From positions 1-7,676 of the forward strand of contig SLMY01000156.1 in assembly GCA_007133255.1 (NCBI GenBank): 7,676 nt of DNA, given 5' to 3'. Positions 1 to 6,912 of this stretch are shown one piece after another. The notes beneath the pieces were generated by a model, which saw only the letters and a list, made by a program, of their open reading frames with translations, made no database searches and had not been told where the DNA came from. The stretch is from Clostridiales bacterium. GTDB lineage: Bacteria; Bacillota; Clostridia; Saccharofermentanales; UBA5734. A program made the position numbers and the translations under genes. Each line of letters begins with the position of its first letter. The stretch's first letter is position 1.

Positions 1-675
1 CTCTTCATCAAAATTTAACTGAGCATCCTGCAGTATTGCCTTTATCTCGCGATAAGTCAGTCCTTCAGGAAAGGTGATACGAACCGACTGAGGCTTTTGA
101 ACCAGGCTGTACATGATCTCATCATAACTCATTGACTTGAACAGAAAATGGGTGCCGGCCATATAGGACCCGTCAAAACCGTTGAACCTGGACAGAACCG
201 TGAACACGAAGGTATTATTGATCATGTCCTGCTCATATAAAACCTCAGCGATAGCCTGTGTATCAGCGCCGCGGGGAATGTAAAGCTCAATGATCTCCTC
301 CTCAGGCAGAAAACCACTGTCATCATAAGCCGCGGCAAAGGTTATACCCTGCTGGGTCAGGTATTCCGGTATCCCCGCGGTATCAAGCGCGTACGGAATA
401 GTCAGCTGGTATTTCAGAACATTTAAAGGAACTTCCTGATCGGCAAGATAGGCTGATACCAGGCGCATGTCAGTTTCCGGAGGCACCTCAAGATCAACAA
501 GAATATCTTCAGGCACAAAGCCGGTCTCACCGTAAAGCGTGTCATAATAATCAAAGCGCGCGTTCTGCGTTAAGACATAGGTAAACCCGAAATAAAACCC
601 GGCTGCTGATACGGCCAGTAAAATGAAAATAACCAGCACAACCGTGATGGTACGTGTAATACTTTTAGCAATCAT
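1..675 (-). CDS. mltG: Endolytic murein transglycosylase MltG, 3' end missing
   Basis: N-terminal 225 residues of an MltG (YceG-like) protein, which cleaves nascent peptidoglycan glycan strands from the outer face of the membrane. The ATG at 675 has GGAGG 7 nt upstream. Residues about 10-34 form one hydrophobic membrane anchor (TVVLVIFILLAVSAAG core) after a short basic N-terminus, so the rest is extracytoplasmic. The LysM-like N-terminal module is recognisable: LYIPRGADTQAIAEVLYEQ (131-149), then SYMAGTHFLFKSMSYDEI (170-187) and VRITFPEGLTYREIKAIL (198-215). The catalytic domain, with its essential glutamate, lies beyond position 1, so activity cannot be judged. Residues 48-91 look like an additional copy of the module. 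The frame is open to the window edge. It probably continues the der-typA transcript. Confidence 0.88.
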   Translation of the reverse strand, partial: MIAKSITRTITVVLVIFILLAVSAAGFYFGFTYVLTQNARFDYYDTLYGETGFVPEDILVDLEVPPETDMRLVSAYLADQEVPLNVLKYQLTIPYALDTAGIPEYLTQQGITFAAAYDDSGFLPEEEIIELYIPRGADTQAIAEVLYEQDMINNTFVFTVLSRFNGFDGSYMAGTHFLFKSMSYDEIMYSLVQKPQSVRITFPEGLTYREIKAILQDAQLNFDEE

Positions 676-766
676 GTTTGGTCCTCCCGATCCAGACTGG
701 CTATCCTTCAACCAGATCCGTCACTTGGCAGACAGGATCGACTTCTCTGTCCGGGTTACTCGCTGG

Positions 767-2617
767 TCAGGCTCGTGATCTCTGCCTGGCCCTCTGATCC
801 GCGTTGAGAATTCGCTTACGCAGCCGGATGGACTTAGGCGTGATCTCCATCAATTCATCATCATCGACAAATTCCAGACATTGTTCCAGGCTAAGCACAT
901 TGGGTGGTACAAGTCTGAGCGCGTCATCTGATCCGGAGGCACGAATATTGGTCACATGTTTTTTCTTGCAGACATTGACCACAATATCTTCGTTTTTCGG
1001 TGACTTGCCCACGATCATCCCGGCATAAACCGGTGTTCCGGCCCCTATCATTAATTGGCCGCGCTCCTGCGCGTGATAAAGACCATACGCCACAGCTTCA
1101 CCTGTCTCCCAGGCAACGAGCACACCGTGATTTCGCGTCTCAATCTCACCTTTATAAGGCTCAAACCCGCTGATAACGCTGTTCATTATACCATTGCCCT
1201 TTGTGTCGGTCAAAAACTCAGAACGATAGCCGATCAACCCGCGTGACGGAATATTAAACTCCAGTCTTGTATAGCCTTTCTCGGGCGGAAACATATTAAT
1301 CAGTTCAGCGCGGCGGCGCCCCAGCTTCTCTATCACGACACCTACAAAAGCCTCCGGAACATCAATCAGAACCAGTTCGATCGGTTCAACTTGCGCTCCA
1401 TCTGCTTCCTTAATTATAACACGCGGCTTTGACACCTGAAACTCATAGCCTTCCCGACGCATCGTCTCAATCAGAATCGACAAATGCAGTTCACCCCGGC
1501 CCTTTACTATAAAAGCCTCTGTTGTATCTGTTTCTTCAAGGCGCATCGACACGTTGGTCTCCATTTCACGGAAAAGACGTTCTCTTAGCTGCCTGGATGT
1601 AACAAACTTGCCTTCTTTCCCGGCAAACGGGCTGTCATTGACACTAAAGGTCATAGCGATTGTCGGTTCATCAATATCAATGAAAGGAAGTGGTTCCGGA
1701 TGATTCAGGCTGCAGATGGTATCACCAATATTAATTTCAGGGATACCGGCCAGGCAGACGATCTCGCCAACTGAAGCGTTTTCTGTTTCGATTCTGCTCA
1801 GTCCCTTATAACGAAACAGCTTGACGACTTTCGACTGCTTTTGCGATTGATCGTCAAACACACAGACAATAACCGGCTGCGCTTTACTGACTGTTCCGCG
1901 CTCAATTCGGCCGATGGCTATGCGGCCTATGTAGTTGTCGTAGTCAATATTAGATACAAGGATCTGCAGGGGCGCTGTATCGTCGCCTTCAGGACAGGGT
2001 ATTGTATCGCGTATGGCTTCAAACACAGGTCTGAAACTAAATGTCTCAGATGCCTGATCAAGATCTGCCGTCAGCTTCGCGGCATCTGCCGCGGCATAGC
2101 CATCTCTGGCTGACGCGAAAAGCACAGGAAAATCAAGCTGGTCATCATCAGCGCCCAGCTCAATAAAAAGCTCCAGGACCATGTCTTCCACTTCTGCGGG
2201 CCTGGCATCAGGACGATCAATTTTATTAATCAGGACAATGGGCTTCAGGCCCATATCCAGAGCTTTACGAAGAACAAAGCGGGTCTGCGGCATTGGCCCG
2301 TCATACGCGTCCACCACCAGCATAACACCATCTACCATTTTCAGGACACGTTCAACTTCACCGCCAAAATCAGCATGACCCGGTGTATCAACGATATTGA
2401 TCCTTAAACCTTCGAACACCACGGCTGTGTTTTTTGACAAAATAGTGATGCCTCTCTCACGTTCAAGATCGTTAGAGTCCATTACTTGCTCCACGACTTG
2501 CTCATTATCACGAAAAGTTCCGCTTTGACGCAGTAAAGCGTCCACAACGGTCGTCTTGCCATGATCAACATGGGCAATAATAGCAATATTCCTTAAGTTC
2601 TCAATTTTTTTTGTCAC
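767..2617 (-). CDS. typA: Ribosome-associated translational GTPase TypA/BipA
   Basis: EF-G-like GTPase that binds the ribosome and supports 50S assembly and growth under stress or cold. It has 616 residues, normal for the family. G motifs: AHVDHGKTT (15-23), RGITI (55-59), DTPGH (77-81), NKID (131-134) and a SAR version of G5. A beta-barrel domain II, EF-G-like domains III and V, and the BipA-specific C-terminal domain follow, the last including SRGLIGYRSEFLTDTKGNG and KKKHVTNIRASGSDD, which separate it from LepA and EF-G. The start is GTG at 2617, not ATG, preceded by a GGAAGGAAG purine stretch ending about 8 nt away; MTKKIENLRNIAIIAHVDHG matches the usual N-terminus. It ends in TGA. It lies 45 nt after der, and mltG begins 91 nt downstream; that gap holds no convincing terminator. 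Confidence 0.98.
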   Translation of the reverse strand: MTKKIENLRNIAIIAHVDHGKTTVVDALLRQSGTFRDNEQVVEQVMDSNDLERERGITILSKNTAVVFEGLRINIVDTPGHADFGGEVERVLKMVDGVMLVVDAYDGPMPQTRFVLRKALDMGLKPIVLINKIDRPDARPAEVEDMVLELFIELGADDDQLDFPVLFASARDGYAAADAAKLTADLDQASETFSFRPVFEAIRDTIPCPEGDDTAPLQILVSNIDYDNYIGRIAIGRIERGTVSKAQPVIVCVFDDQSQKQSKVVKLFRYKGLSRIETENASVGEIVCLAGIPEINIGDTICSLNHPEPLPFIDIDEPTIAMTFSVNDSPFAGKEGKFVTSRQLRERLFREMETNVSMRLEETDTTEAFIVKGRGELHLSILIETMRREGYEFQVSKPRVIIKEADGAQVEPIELVLIDVPEAFVGVVIEKLGRRRAELINMFPPEKGYTRLEFNIPSRGLIGYRSEFLTDTKGNGIMNSVISGFEPYKGEIETRNHGVLVAWETGEAVAYGLYHAQERGQLMIGAGTPVYAGMIVGKSPKNEDIVVNVCKKKHVTNIRASGSDDALRLVPPNVLSLEQCLEFVDDDELMEITPKSIRLRKRILNADQRARQRSRA

Positions 2618-2662
2618 GAGTTATTCTTCCTTCCTGTCCTGGTCTATCCTCTTGATTTATGA

Positions 2663-3985
2663 TTAATCTTTGTTTTTAGGCCGCAGCAGGAACCAGACCG
2701 GGTTGCCTTTGAACCCGAAACTCTTGCGCAGCTGGTTTTCTAAATAACGTTCATATGAGAAATGCATCAGATCACTGTCATTAATGAACAACGCGATCTG
2801 CGGCGGACTGGTTCCCACCTGGGTCGCGTAATAGATGCGCAGATGACGTCCTTTGTCCTGGGGTGTCGGCACCATGGCTACCGCGTCATTAATAACGTCA
2901 TTCAGAAGTCCGGTTGTCAGTCTGCGCCGCGACTGCTCATGCACCTCATTTATCAGCTGATATAATCCATTGATGCGCTGTCCGGTTTTAGCTGAAACGA
3001 AAAGAACCGGCGCATAAAGCATAAATGAGAATTTTTCCTTTACATCACGGCTGAAACGCTCCAGTGTACCCGTTTCCTTTTCAATCAGATCCCACTTGTT
3101 GACAACCAGTATGGACGCCTTGCCGCTGTTATGAGCGTATCCGGCAACTTTCGTGTCCTGTTCGGTCACACCTTTTTCAGCATCGATCATGATCAGGCAG
3201 ACAGATGAGCGGTCGACGGCTGCCAGTGAACGAATCATACTATATTTTTCAACACTGTCTTCAATGCGGCTTTTCTTTCTCAGGCCGGCTGTATCAATAA
3301 GCGTATAGCGGCCGTACTGATTATCGAGATCAGAATCAATCGCGTCTCTGGTAGTTCCGGGCTGATCTGAAACCAGGGTCCGATCCTCACCCAGCATACG
3401 GTTTATAAGCGATGATTTGCCTGCGTTCGGCCTGCCGATAACAGCTATCCTGATCCGTTCGTCATATTCATGGTCATCGTCTTCCGGCGGGAAATATGAG
3501 TAGACCGCGTCAAGCAGTTCGCCAAAGCCAAGCCGATGAGCCGCGGACACGGTGTATATCTCACCCAGACCGAGATTATAAAACTCATAGGCTTCGGCCG
3601 GCAGCTGGCCGGGATGATCAGCTTTATTAACGGTCAGCACAACCGGCTTGCCTGATTTTCTGAGCAAGGCAGCGATATCCTGATCATCAGCTGTCAGTCC
3701 GGTTTTCAAATCAACCAGAAAGACAATGACATCTGCTGTTTCAATAGCGATATAAGCCTGATCACGCATCTGCCGCAAAATCGAGTCATTCGTGTTTGGT
3801 TCTATGCCTCCCGTATCAACAATCGAGAACCGTCGCCCGCGCCAGTCAGATTCAGCATAGACACGGTCTCGGGTCACGCCGGGTGTATCATCAACAATAG
3901 AGATACGTTCGCCGGCCAGCACATTAAAAAAAGTTGATTTACCAACATTAGGTCTGCCGATAACGGCTACGATCGGTTTACTCAT
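2663..3985 (-). CDS. der: Ribosome biogenesis GTPase Der (EngA)
   Basis: Essential double-GTPase that assists assembly of the 50S subunit. It has 440 residues, normal for the family. First G domain: GRPNVGKST (10-18), PGVTRD (35-40), DTGG (57-60), NKAD (120-123). Second G domain: GRPNAGKSS (184-192), PGTTRD (209-214), DTAG (231-234), NKWD (296-299), SAK (331-333). An acidic linker (about 167-175) separates them, and a KH-like RNA-binding domain fills about 352-440 (TPQDKGRHLRIYY, then FGFKGNPVWFLLR). Every nucleotide-binding motif is intact. The frame is open further upstream to a Met codon at 4090, but the start at 3985 is chosen because AAGGAG lies 9 nt before it and MSKPIVAVIGRPNVGKS matches the normal N-terminus. 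It overlaps the preceding DUF512 gene by 8 nt (ATGAGTAA); typA follows after 45 nt with no terminator. Confidence 0.98.
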   Translation of the reverse strand: MSKPIVAVIGRPNVGKSTFFNVLAGERISIVDDTPGVTRDRVYAESDWRGRRFSIVDTGGIEPNTNDSILRQMRDQAYIAIETADVIVFLVDLKTGLTADDQDIAALLRKSGKPVVLTVNKADHPGQLPAEAYEFYNLGLGEIYTVSAAHRLGFGELLDAVYSYFPPEDDDHEYDERIRIAVIGRPNAGKSSLINRMLGEDRTLVSDQPGTTRDAIDSDLDNQYGRYTLIDTAGLRKKSRIEDSVEKYSMIRSLAAVDRSSVCLIMIDAEKGVTEQDTKVAGYAHNSGKASILVVNKWDLIEKETGTLERFSRDVKEKFSFMLYAPVLFVSAKTGQRINGLYQLINEVHEQSRRRLTTGLLNDVINDAVAMVPTPQDKGRHLRIYYATQVGTSPPQIALFINDSDLMHFSYERYLENQLRKSFGFKGNPVWFLLRPKNKD

Positions 3986-5438
3986 GATCTGATTCTCCTT
4001 CCGGTCCAGATAGGGTGACAGCATCACTGGCTTCATCATACACGATTCGGCCTGCCAGACGGCAGATTGTATCAACCAGTCCGCGGCCATCAGCCGCGCA
4101 GACTTCCACCGAAACGTTCAACTGGCGGCTGATGTCAGCGGCTGTCAGGTTATCAAGCAAGGTTTCTGTGCCGGCTCTGAGCAGATTTGACGGCAAAACC
4201 AGACTGCCGGCCTGGCCCGTTTCCCGACGCAGCTTTGATAAGATGTCTGTCATCTGGCTAATAATATCGGAGCCTGTCAGCAGACCAGACACTGTGATGG
4301 TATGGCCTAAAGCGTCATTTTTAATAGCTGCTGCTGACACCGGTATATTCAGCCGGCTTCGTATCTGCGCTGCCGTGTCACCCAGCAGCGGCGCGAACGC
4401 TGTCCCTGTCACCAGTATAACTGGGTGGGCTGATTGACCCTTTTGCTGTGCCTTCAGAGTCTGTGTCCGGACAGATTCTATGTCTCGTTTTATCTGGTCT
4501 AATGTTCGTACCGACATACCGATACCGTTTTCAAGCTGCGGAAAATCTTCATAAGCCTCAATGGATGGCAGCGGCTCGCCTGCGGTCAGATAGAGCTCAT
4601 CAGCAGCGAATATGGTGCGGCTGCCGCTTGATTCCAGCTGCCTTGACTGCCATTTATTGATGATTGCCAGTGTATCGCGTGCGACCTGCTGATTGACCGG
4701 AATCAATGGATACAGTTTTTTTTGCCGGCGAAAACGGGTCAGTCCAACCGGAACAACTGCCACACTGCCAAGAGATGGTCCTAATGAAACAAGATCTGCC
4801 AAGGTCTTTTCAAGCGCGCTGCCATCATTAAGACCGGGACACAAGACGATCTGAGCGTTTATACTTAATCCGGCCTTCGCGATCCGCCGCAGACGCCGCA
4901 TCAGGTCACCTGCTTGTTTATGGCGCATCATCAGGCGGCGCAAATCCGGATCTGTTGTATGGACCGATATATTCATGGGAGACAGACGATACGCGATCAG
5001 TCTATCCAGTTCCTGGTCAGGCATATTGGTTAAAGTCACATAGTTGCCATTCAGAAAGGACATGCGAAGATCATCATCTTTAACATACAACGATGAGCGC
5101 ATGCCTTCAGGCAGCTGGTCAATAAAGCAGAAGACACAATTATTATGACACGTGCGGCAATCACCCAGCATATCATCTGAAAATGAGAGCCCCAATCCTT
5201 CATCTGCGTCTTTTTCAATATCGAACTCAATCAATTCCTCTTCAGCTGTCAGTACCGCCAGGATCAGCTGCTCACTCAGCTGCCAGAAATGAAAATCAAA
5301 AACATCGATGATTGTCTTGCCGTTCAGTGACAGAACGCGATCACCGGGTTTAAGACCCAGTTCCTCGGCTATACTCTTCTCCGCAACATGTATAATCACA
5401 TGCCCCTGGTGTTTTAGCTTATCTACCTGCCGGTCCAT
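3978..5438 (-). CDS. DUF512 radical-SAM protein with N-terminal PDZ-like domain
   Basis: A 486-residue protein of the DUF512 family, function not established. Domains in order: a PDZ-like segment (about 10-75, with LGLKPGDRVLSLNGK); a radical-SAM-like region whose CHNNCVFC motif supplies Cys97, Cys101 and Cys104 (CX3CX2C, expected to bind a 4Fe-4S cluster), with an extra Cys94 just before; GNYVTLTN (131-138) and LSPMNISVHTTDP (152-164); then the DUF512 part with FAADELYL (277-284) and FPQLENGIGM (299-308), through about 470. No signal or membrane segment, so cytosolic. The track-like alternative start is GTG at 5441, one codon upstream; ATG at 5438 is preferred because AAAGGAGG lies 9 nt before it, the same spacing as in der. 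The stop overlaps the der start by 8 nt, so translation is likely coupled. Family identity is firm; substrate is unknown. Confidence 0.92.
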   Translation of the reverse strand: MDRQVDKLKHQGHVIIHVAEKSIAEELGLKPGDRVLSLNGKTIIDVFDFHFWQLSEQLILAVLTAEEELIEFDIEKDADEGLGLSFSDDMLGDCRTCHNNCVFCFIDQLPEGMRSSLYVKDDDLRMSFLNGNYVTLTNMPDQELDRLIAYRLSPMNISVHTTDPDLRRLMMRHKQAGDLMRRLRRIAKAGLSINAQIVLCPGLNDGSALEKTLADLVSLGPSLGSVAVVPVGLTRFRRQKKLYPLIPVNQQVARDTLAIINKWQSRQLESSGSRTIFAADELYLTAGEPLPSIEAYEDFPQLENGIGMSVRTLDQIKRDIESVRTQTLKAQQKGQSAHPVILVTGTAFAPLLGDTAAQIRSRLNIPVSAAAIKNDALGHTITVSGLLTGSDIISQMTDILSKLRRETGQAGSLVLPSNLLRAGTETLLDNLTAADISRQLNVSVEVCAADGRGLVDTICRLAGRIVYDEASDAVTLSGPEGESDHE

Positions 5439-5468
5439 CACGCCCTGCCTCCTTTCTTTTCAATCAGC

Positions 5469-5504
5469 AAAAAGCAGCGAGTCTGATCTTGCATCCCCGC
5501 TGCT
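5469..5504 (-). terminator. Candidate intrinsic terminator after rpmF
   Basis: On the minus strand a perfect 7-bp inverted repeat, AGCAGCG (5504-5498) and CGCTGCT (5479-5473), encloses an 18-nt loop and is followed by a run of five T (5473-5469; the first T also pairs in the stem). It begins 41 nt after the rpmF stop. The loop is long and the T run short, so termination may be partial. The downstream DUF512 ribosome binding site begins only 13 nt further on. Confidence 0.5.
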
Positions 5505-5508
5505 AAAC

Positions 5509-5536
5509 AATCTATGCCGTATCCTGTCGCGGTTAA
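5509..5536 (-). promoter_or_regulatory. Weak candidate promoter for the DUF512-der-typA genes
   Basis: A -35-like TTAACC (5536-5531) and a -10-like TAGATT (5514-5509), each four of six matches, are separated by 16 nt on the minus strand. The implied start, near 5502, falls inside the 5' arm of the terminator hairpin, so such a transcript would start past part of that arm and could escape termination. The matches are weak and this is only a candidate. Confidence 0.2.
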
Positions 5537-5545
5537 TCCGATTGT

Positions 5546-5731
5546 TTAATCTTGCTCTTCGGACTGTACAACCACTTTGCCATTATAATAACCACATGTC
5601 TTGCAGACTTTATGCGGCATCTTCTTTGTATGACACTGCGGGCACTCGACCAGACCCGGTACACTCAGTTTCCAGTTCGAACGGGCCCGGGCTGTCCGCG
5701 CTTTCGACCATTTGCGTTTTGGATTTGCCAT
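5546..5731 (-). CDS. rpmF: 50S ribosomal protein bL32, zinc-ribbon form
   Basis: Structural protein of the large ribosomal subunit, 61 residues. The N-terminus MANPKRKWSKARTARAR, followed by SNWKL, is diagnostic of bL32. Two CxxC pairs (Cys30/Cys33 in CPQC and Cys43/Cys46 in CKTC) form the zinc ribbon, so this is the zinc-dependent type rather than the cysteine-free paralogue some bacteria express under zinc limitation. GGAGGTG lies 7 nt before the ATG. It is the second gene of the yceD-rpmF transcription unit and ends in TAA, followed by a candidate terminator at 5469-5504. In many Bacillota the next gene is plsX; here it is instead a DUF512 radical-SAM gene. Confidence 0.98.
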   Translation of the reverse strand: MANPKRKWSKARTARARSNWKLSVPGLVECPQCHTKKMPHKVCKTCGYYNGKVVVQSEEQD

Positions 5732-5768
5732 TCCTCTACACCTCCATGTTGTGCGCAGAGCCTACGCC

Positions 5769-6317
5769 CTACAGCAGTTCTTTCAAACGATCAAACGGTG
5801 ATTTAACCTTTTCATCCGGGTTGTCAACCGAGCAATCGCATTGCTTGTGATTCAAGTTCTGTCCACACGTCGGGCATAGCCCTTTACACTGACTGCGGCA
5901 AACTATTCGCGGCGGCAGCGCCAGAACAATATTATCTCTGACGGCCTGTTCAAAATCAATGATATGTCCCTGGTACTCATATATCGATTCGTCAGGAACA
6001 TGTGTTTCTTCAGCCTGTTTGCTTAAACGCTCAAGATACTCATGCCCCGCTGGAGCGAAAATCTCGCGAATATCAATGTCAAGGCCAGTCCGCACAGGTT
6101 CCAGACAGCGTGCACATGCACCTTCAAAATTTACATGTAACGTGGCACTGAGCCTGTACAGGCGATTGCCTTCATTGACCAGCTTGCCTTTTAAAGTCAG
6201 ATGATCTTTAAAAACATATCCTTCAAAGGCTATCGGCAGCATTTCCTGGCTGATTTCCAGGTCAATATCCAGAAAAGCGCCTTCCGCGCGCGATATGGAT
6301 TGTGTTCTGACTTGCAT
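5769..6317 (-). CDS. yceD: YceD family (DUF177) 23S rRNA accumulation protein
   Basis: A 182-residue cytosolic protein of the DUF177/YceD family. Family members are needed for normal 23S rRNA and 50S subunit accumulation and are usually encoded just before rpmF, as here (37-nt gap). Visible marks are the CARCLEPV segment (Cys68, Cys71), an acidic middle (about 95-125), IDFEQAVRDNIVLALP (120-135), then a cysteine-rich tail with Cys140, 144, 148, 151, 160 and 162 (LCPTCGQNLN core), typical of Bacillota members and probably metal binding. The C-terminus keeps the family's P-F-x-x-LKEL ending. The ATG at 6317 has a strong GGAGGTG site, GGAGG lying 6 nt upstream, and sits about 20 nt after the predicted transcription start. 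It ends with TAG. The exact biochemical activity of the family is not settled. Confidence 0.92.
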   Translation of the reverse strand: MQVRTQSISRAEGAFLDIDLEISQEMLPIAFEGYVFKDHLTLKGKLVNEGNRLYRLSATLHVNFEGACARCLEPVRTGLDIDIREIFAPAGHEYLERLSKQAEETHVPDESIYEYQGHIIDFEQAVRDNIVLALPPRIVCRSQCKGLCPTCGQNLNHKQCDCSVDNPDEKVKSPFDRLKELL

Positions 6318-6343
6318 AATACACCTCCACAGACGCGAACAAT

Positions 6344-6372
6344 ATTATCTATCAGAATGGCCTGACTGTCAA
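6344..6372 (-). promoter_or_regulatory. Sigma-A type promoter for yceD-rpmF
   Basis: On the minus strand there is a perfect -35 hexamer TTGACA (6372-6367), exactly 17 nt of spacer, and a -10 hexamer GATAAT (6349-6344), five of six matches to consensus. Transcription should start near 6337, giving a leader of about 20 nt that contains the GGAGGTG ribosome binding site of yceD. The element lies in the 94-nt gap after the DUF1934 gene, so yceD-rpmF can be expressed independently of murI. Confidence 0.8.
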
Positions 6373-6380
6373 CACCTGAT

Positions 6381-6408
6381 CAGCAAATCAAACCATAAAA
6401 CAGCAAAT
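6381..6408 (-). repeat. Pair of direct repeats ATTTGCTG upstream of promoter
   Basis: ATTTGCTG occurs twice on the minus strand, at 6408-6401 and 6388-6381, exactly 20 bp apart (about two helical turns). The flanks extend the match to 10 of 12 positions (T.ATTTGCTG.T). The nearer copy ends 8 bp upstream of the -35 hexamer, placing the copies near -47 and -67 relative to the predicted start. This is the geometry of a regulator binding site, but binding is not shown and chance similarity is possible. Confidence 0.35.
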
Positions 6409-6411
6409 TAG

Positions 6412-6840
6412 CTAATTGATCAGCTTGATTTCAACATTCAGACGGGTATTCAGTCTCTCCCGCTTGTTCAAATCTATCGTATATCCCAGCTGGATAAACC
6501 CGCCCTTCTTATTCAGATCCGATTTAACCAGACTTGTATAAACCTCAACATCCAGATCGCCATAGGGTGTTTCCATTCGGGTAATATGCCTTCGTCCGGA
6601 CAGAAAATACAAGTTCATCTCATGGCTGCCTTCTCTTGACAGATTAACTGAACCGTCATCCGCGACACACATGGTTGTTACTGTACCTTCCATACCGGTT
6701 GCCGAACTTTCGTCATAAACAACATACCAAGCATCTTCACGCCGAAAAAACTGGCCTTCAGTCATCAGACGGATTGACTGCGGTTCTTCGCTATCGTTCC
6801 ACTGGCGACCTTCAATTTTTAACATCACATTGGATTTCAT
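6412..6840 (-). CDS. DUF1934 (YwiB-like) beta-barrel protein
   Basis: A 142-residue protein of unknown function, recognised as DUF1934, the family of Bacillus subtilis YwiB, whose members adopt a calycin-like beta-barrel. Family features in order: an N-terminal strand (residues 4-11), TEGQFFRREDAWYVVYDES (28-46), the TGMEGTVTT turn (48-56), SREGSHEMNLYFLSGRRH (68-85), then PYGDLDVEV (92-100) and GGFIQLGYTIDLN (113-125). There is no signal peptide or membrane segment, so it should be cytosolic. Length is normal for the family. The ATG at 6840 is preceded by an AGGAGAGGG stretch, but the spacing is long (11-14 nt), so initiation may be modest. It ends in TAG and may be co-transcribed with murI, since no convincing terminator separates them. 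The assignment comes from remembered family patterns, so fold is more certain than role. Confidence 0.8.
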   Translation of the reverse strand: MKSNVMLKIEGRQWNDSEEPQSIRLMTEGQFFRREDAWYVVYDESSATGMEGTVTTMCVADDGSVNLSREGSHEMNLYFLSGRRHITRMETPYGDLDVEVYTSLVKSDLNKKGGFIQLGYTIDLNKRERLNTRLNVEIKLIN

Positions 6841-6912
6841 ATTATAAAAGCCCTCTCCTACAGCATAACAGATTGTTGTTTTGCCTTCAGTAACATAAAA
6901 CGATCACAGCGG

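Noticed and set aside
676..766. Search of the typA-mltG gap for a terminator or promoter
   Set aside because: Only a 5-bp GATCC/GGATC pairing with a long loop and no T run is present, and no paired -35/-10 hexamers; the gap holds just the mltG ribosome binding site.
3986..4090. Upstream Met codon giving Der a 35-residue N-terminal extension
   Set aside because: The extension lies entirely within the DUF512 coding sequence in another frame and resembles nothing in Der proteins; the internal ATG at 3985 has AAGGAG 9 nt upstream and the standard family N-terminus.
5308..5850. Plus-strand open frames of 140-180 codons (such as 5308-5850 and 4015-4437)
   Set aside because: They lie antisense to well-identified genes, show no recognisable domain, and have composition expected of the complementary strand of coding DNA.
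6841..6847. TTATAAT on the minus strand as a -10 element for the DUF1934 gene
   Set aside because: It abuts the start codon, so transcription would begin inside the gene, and no -35 hexamer is found at a suitable distance; it is probably chance in an AT-rich leader.
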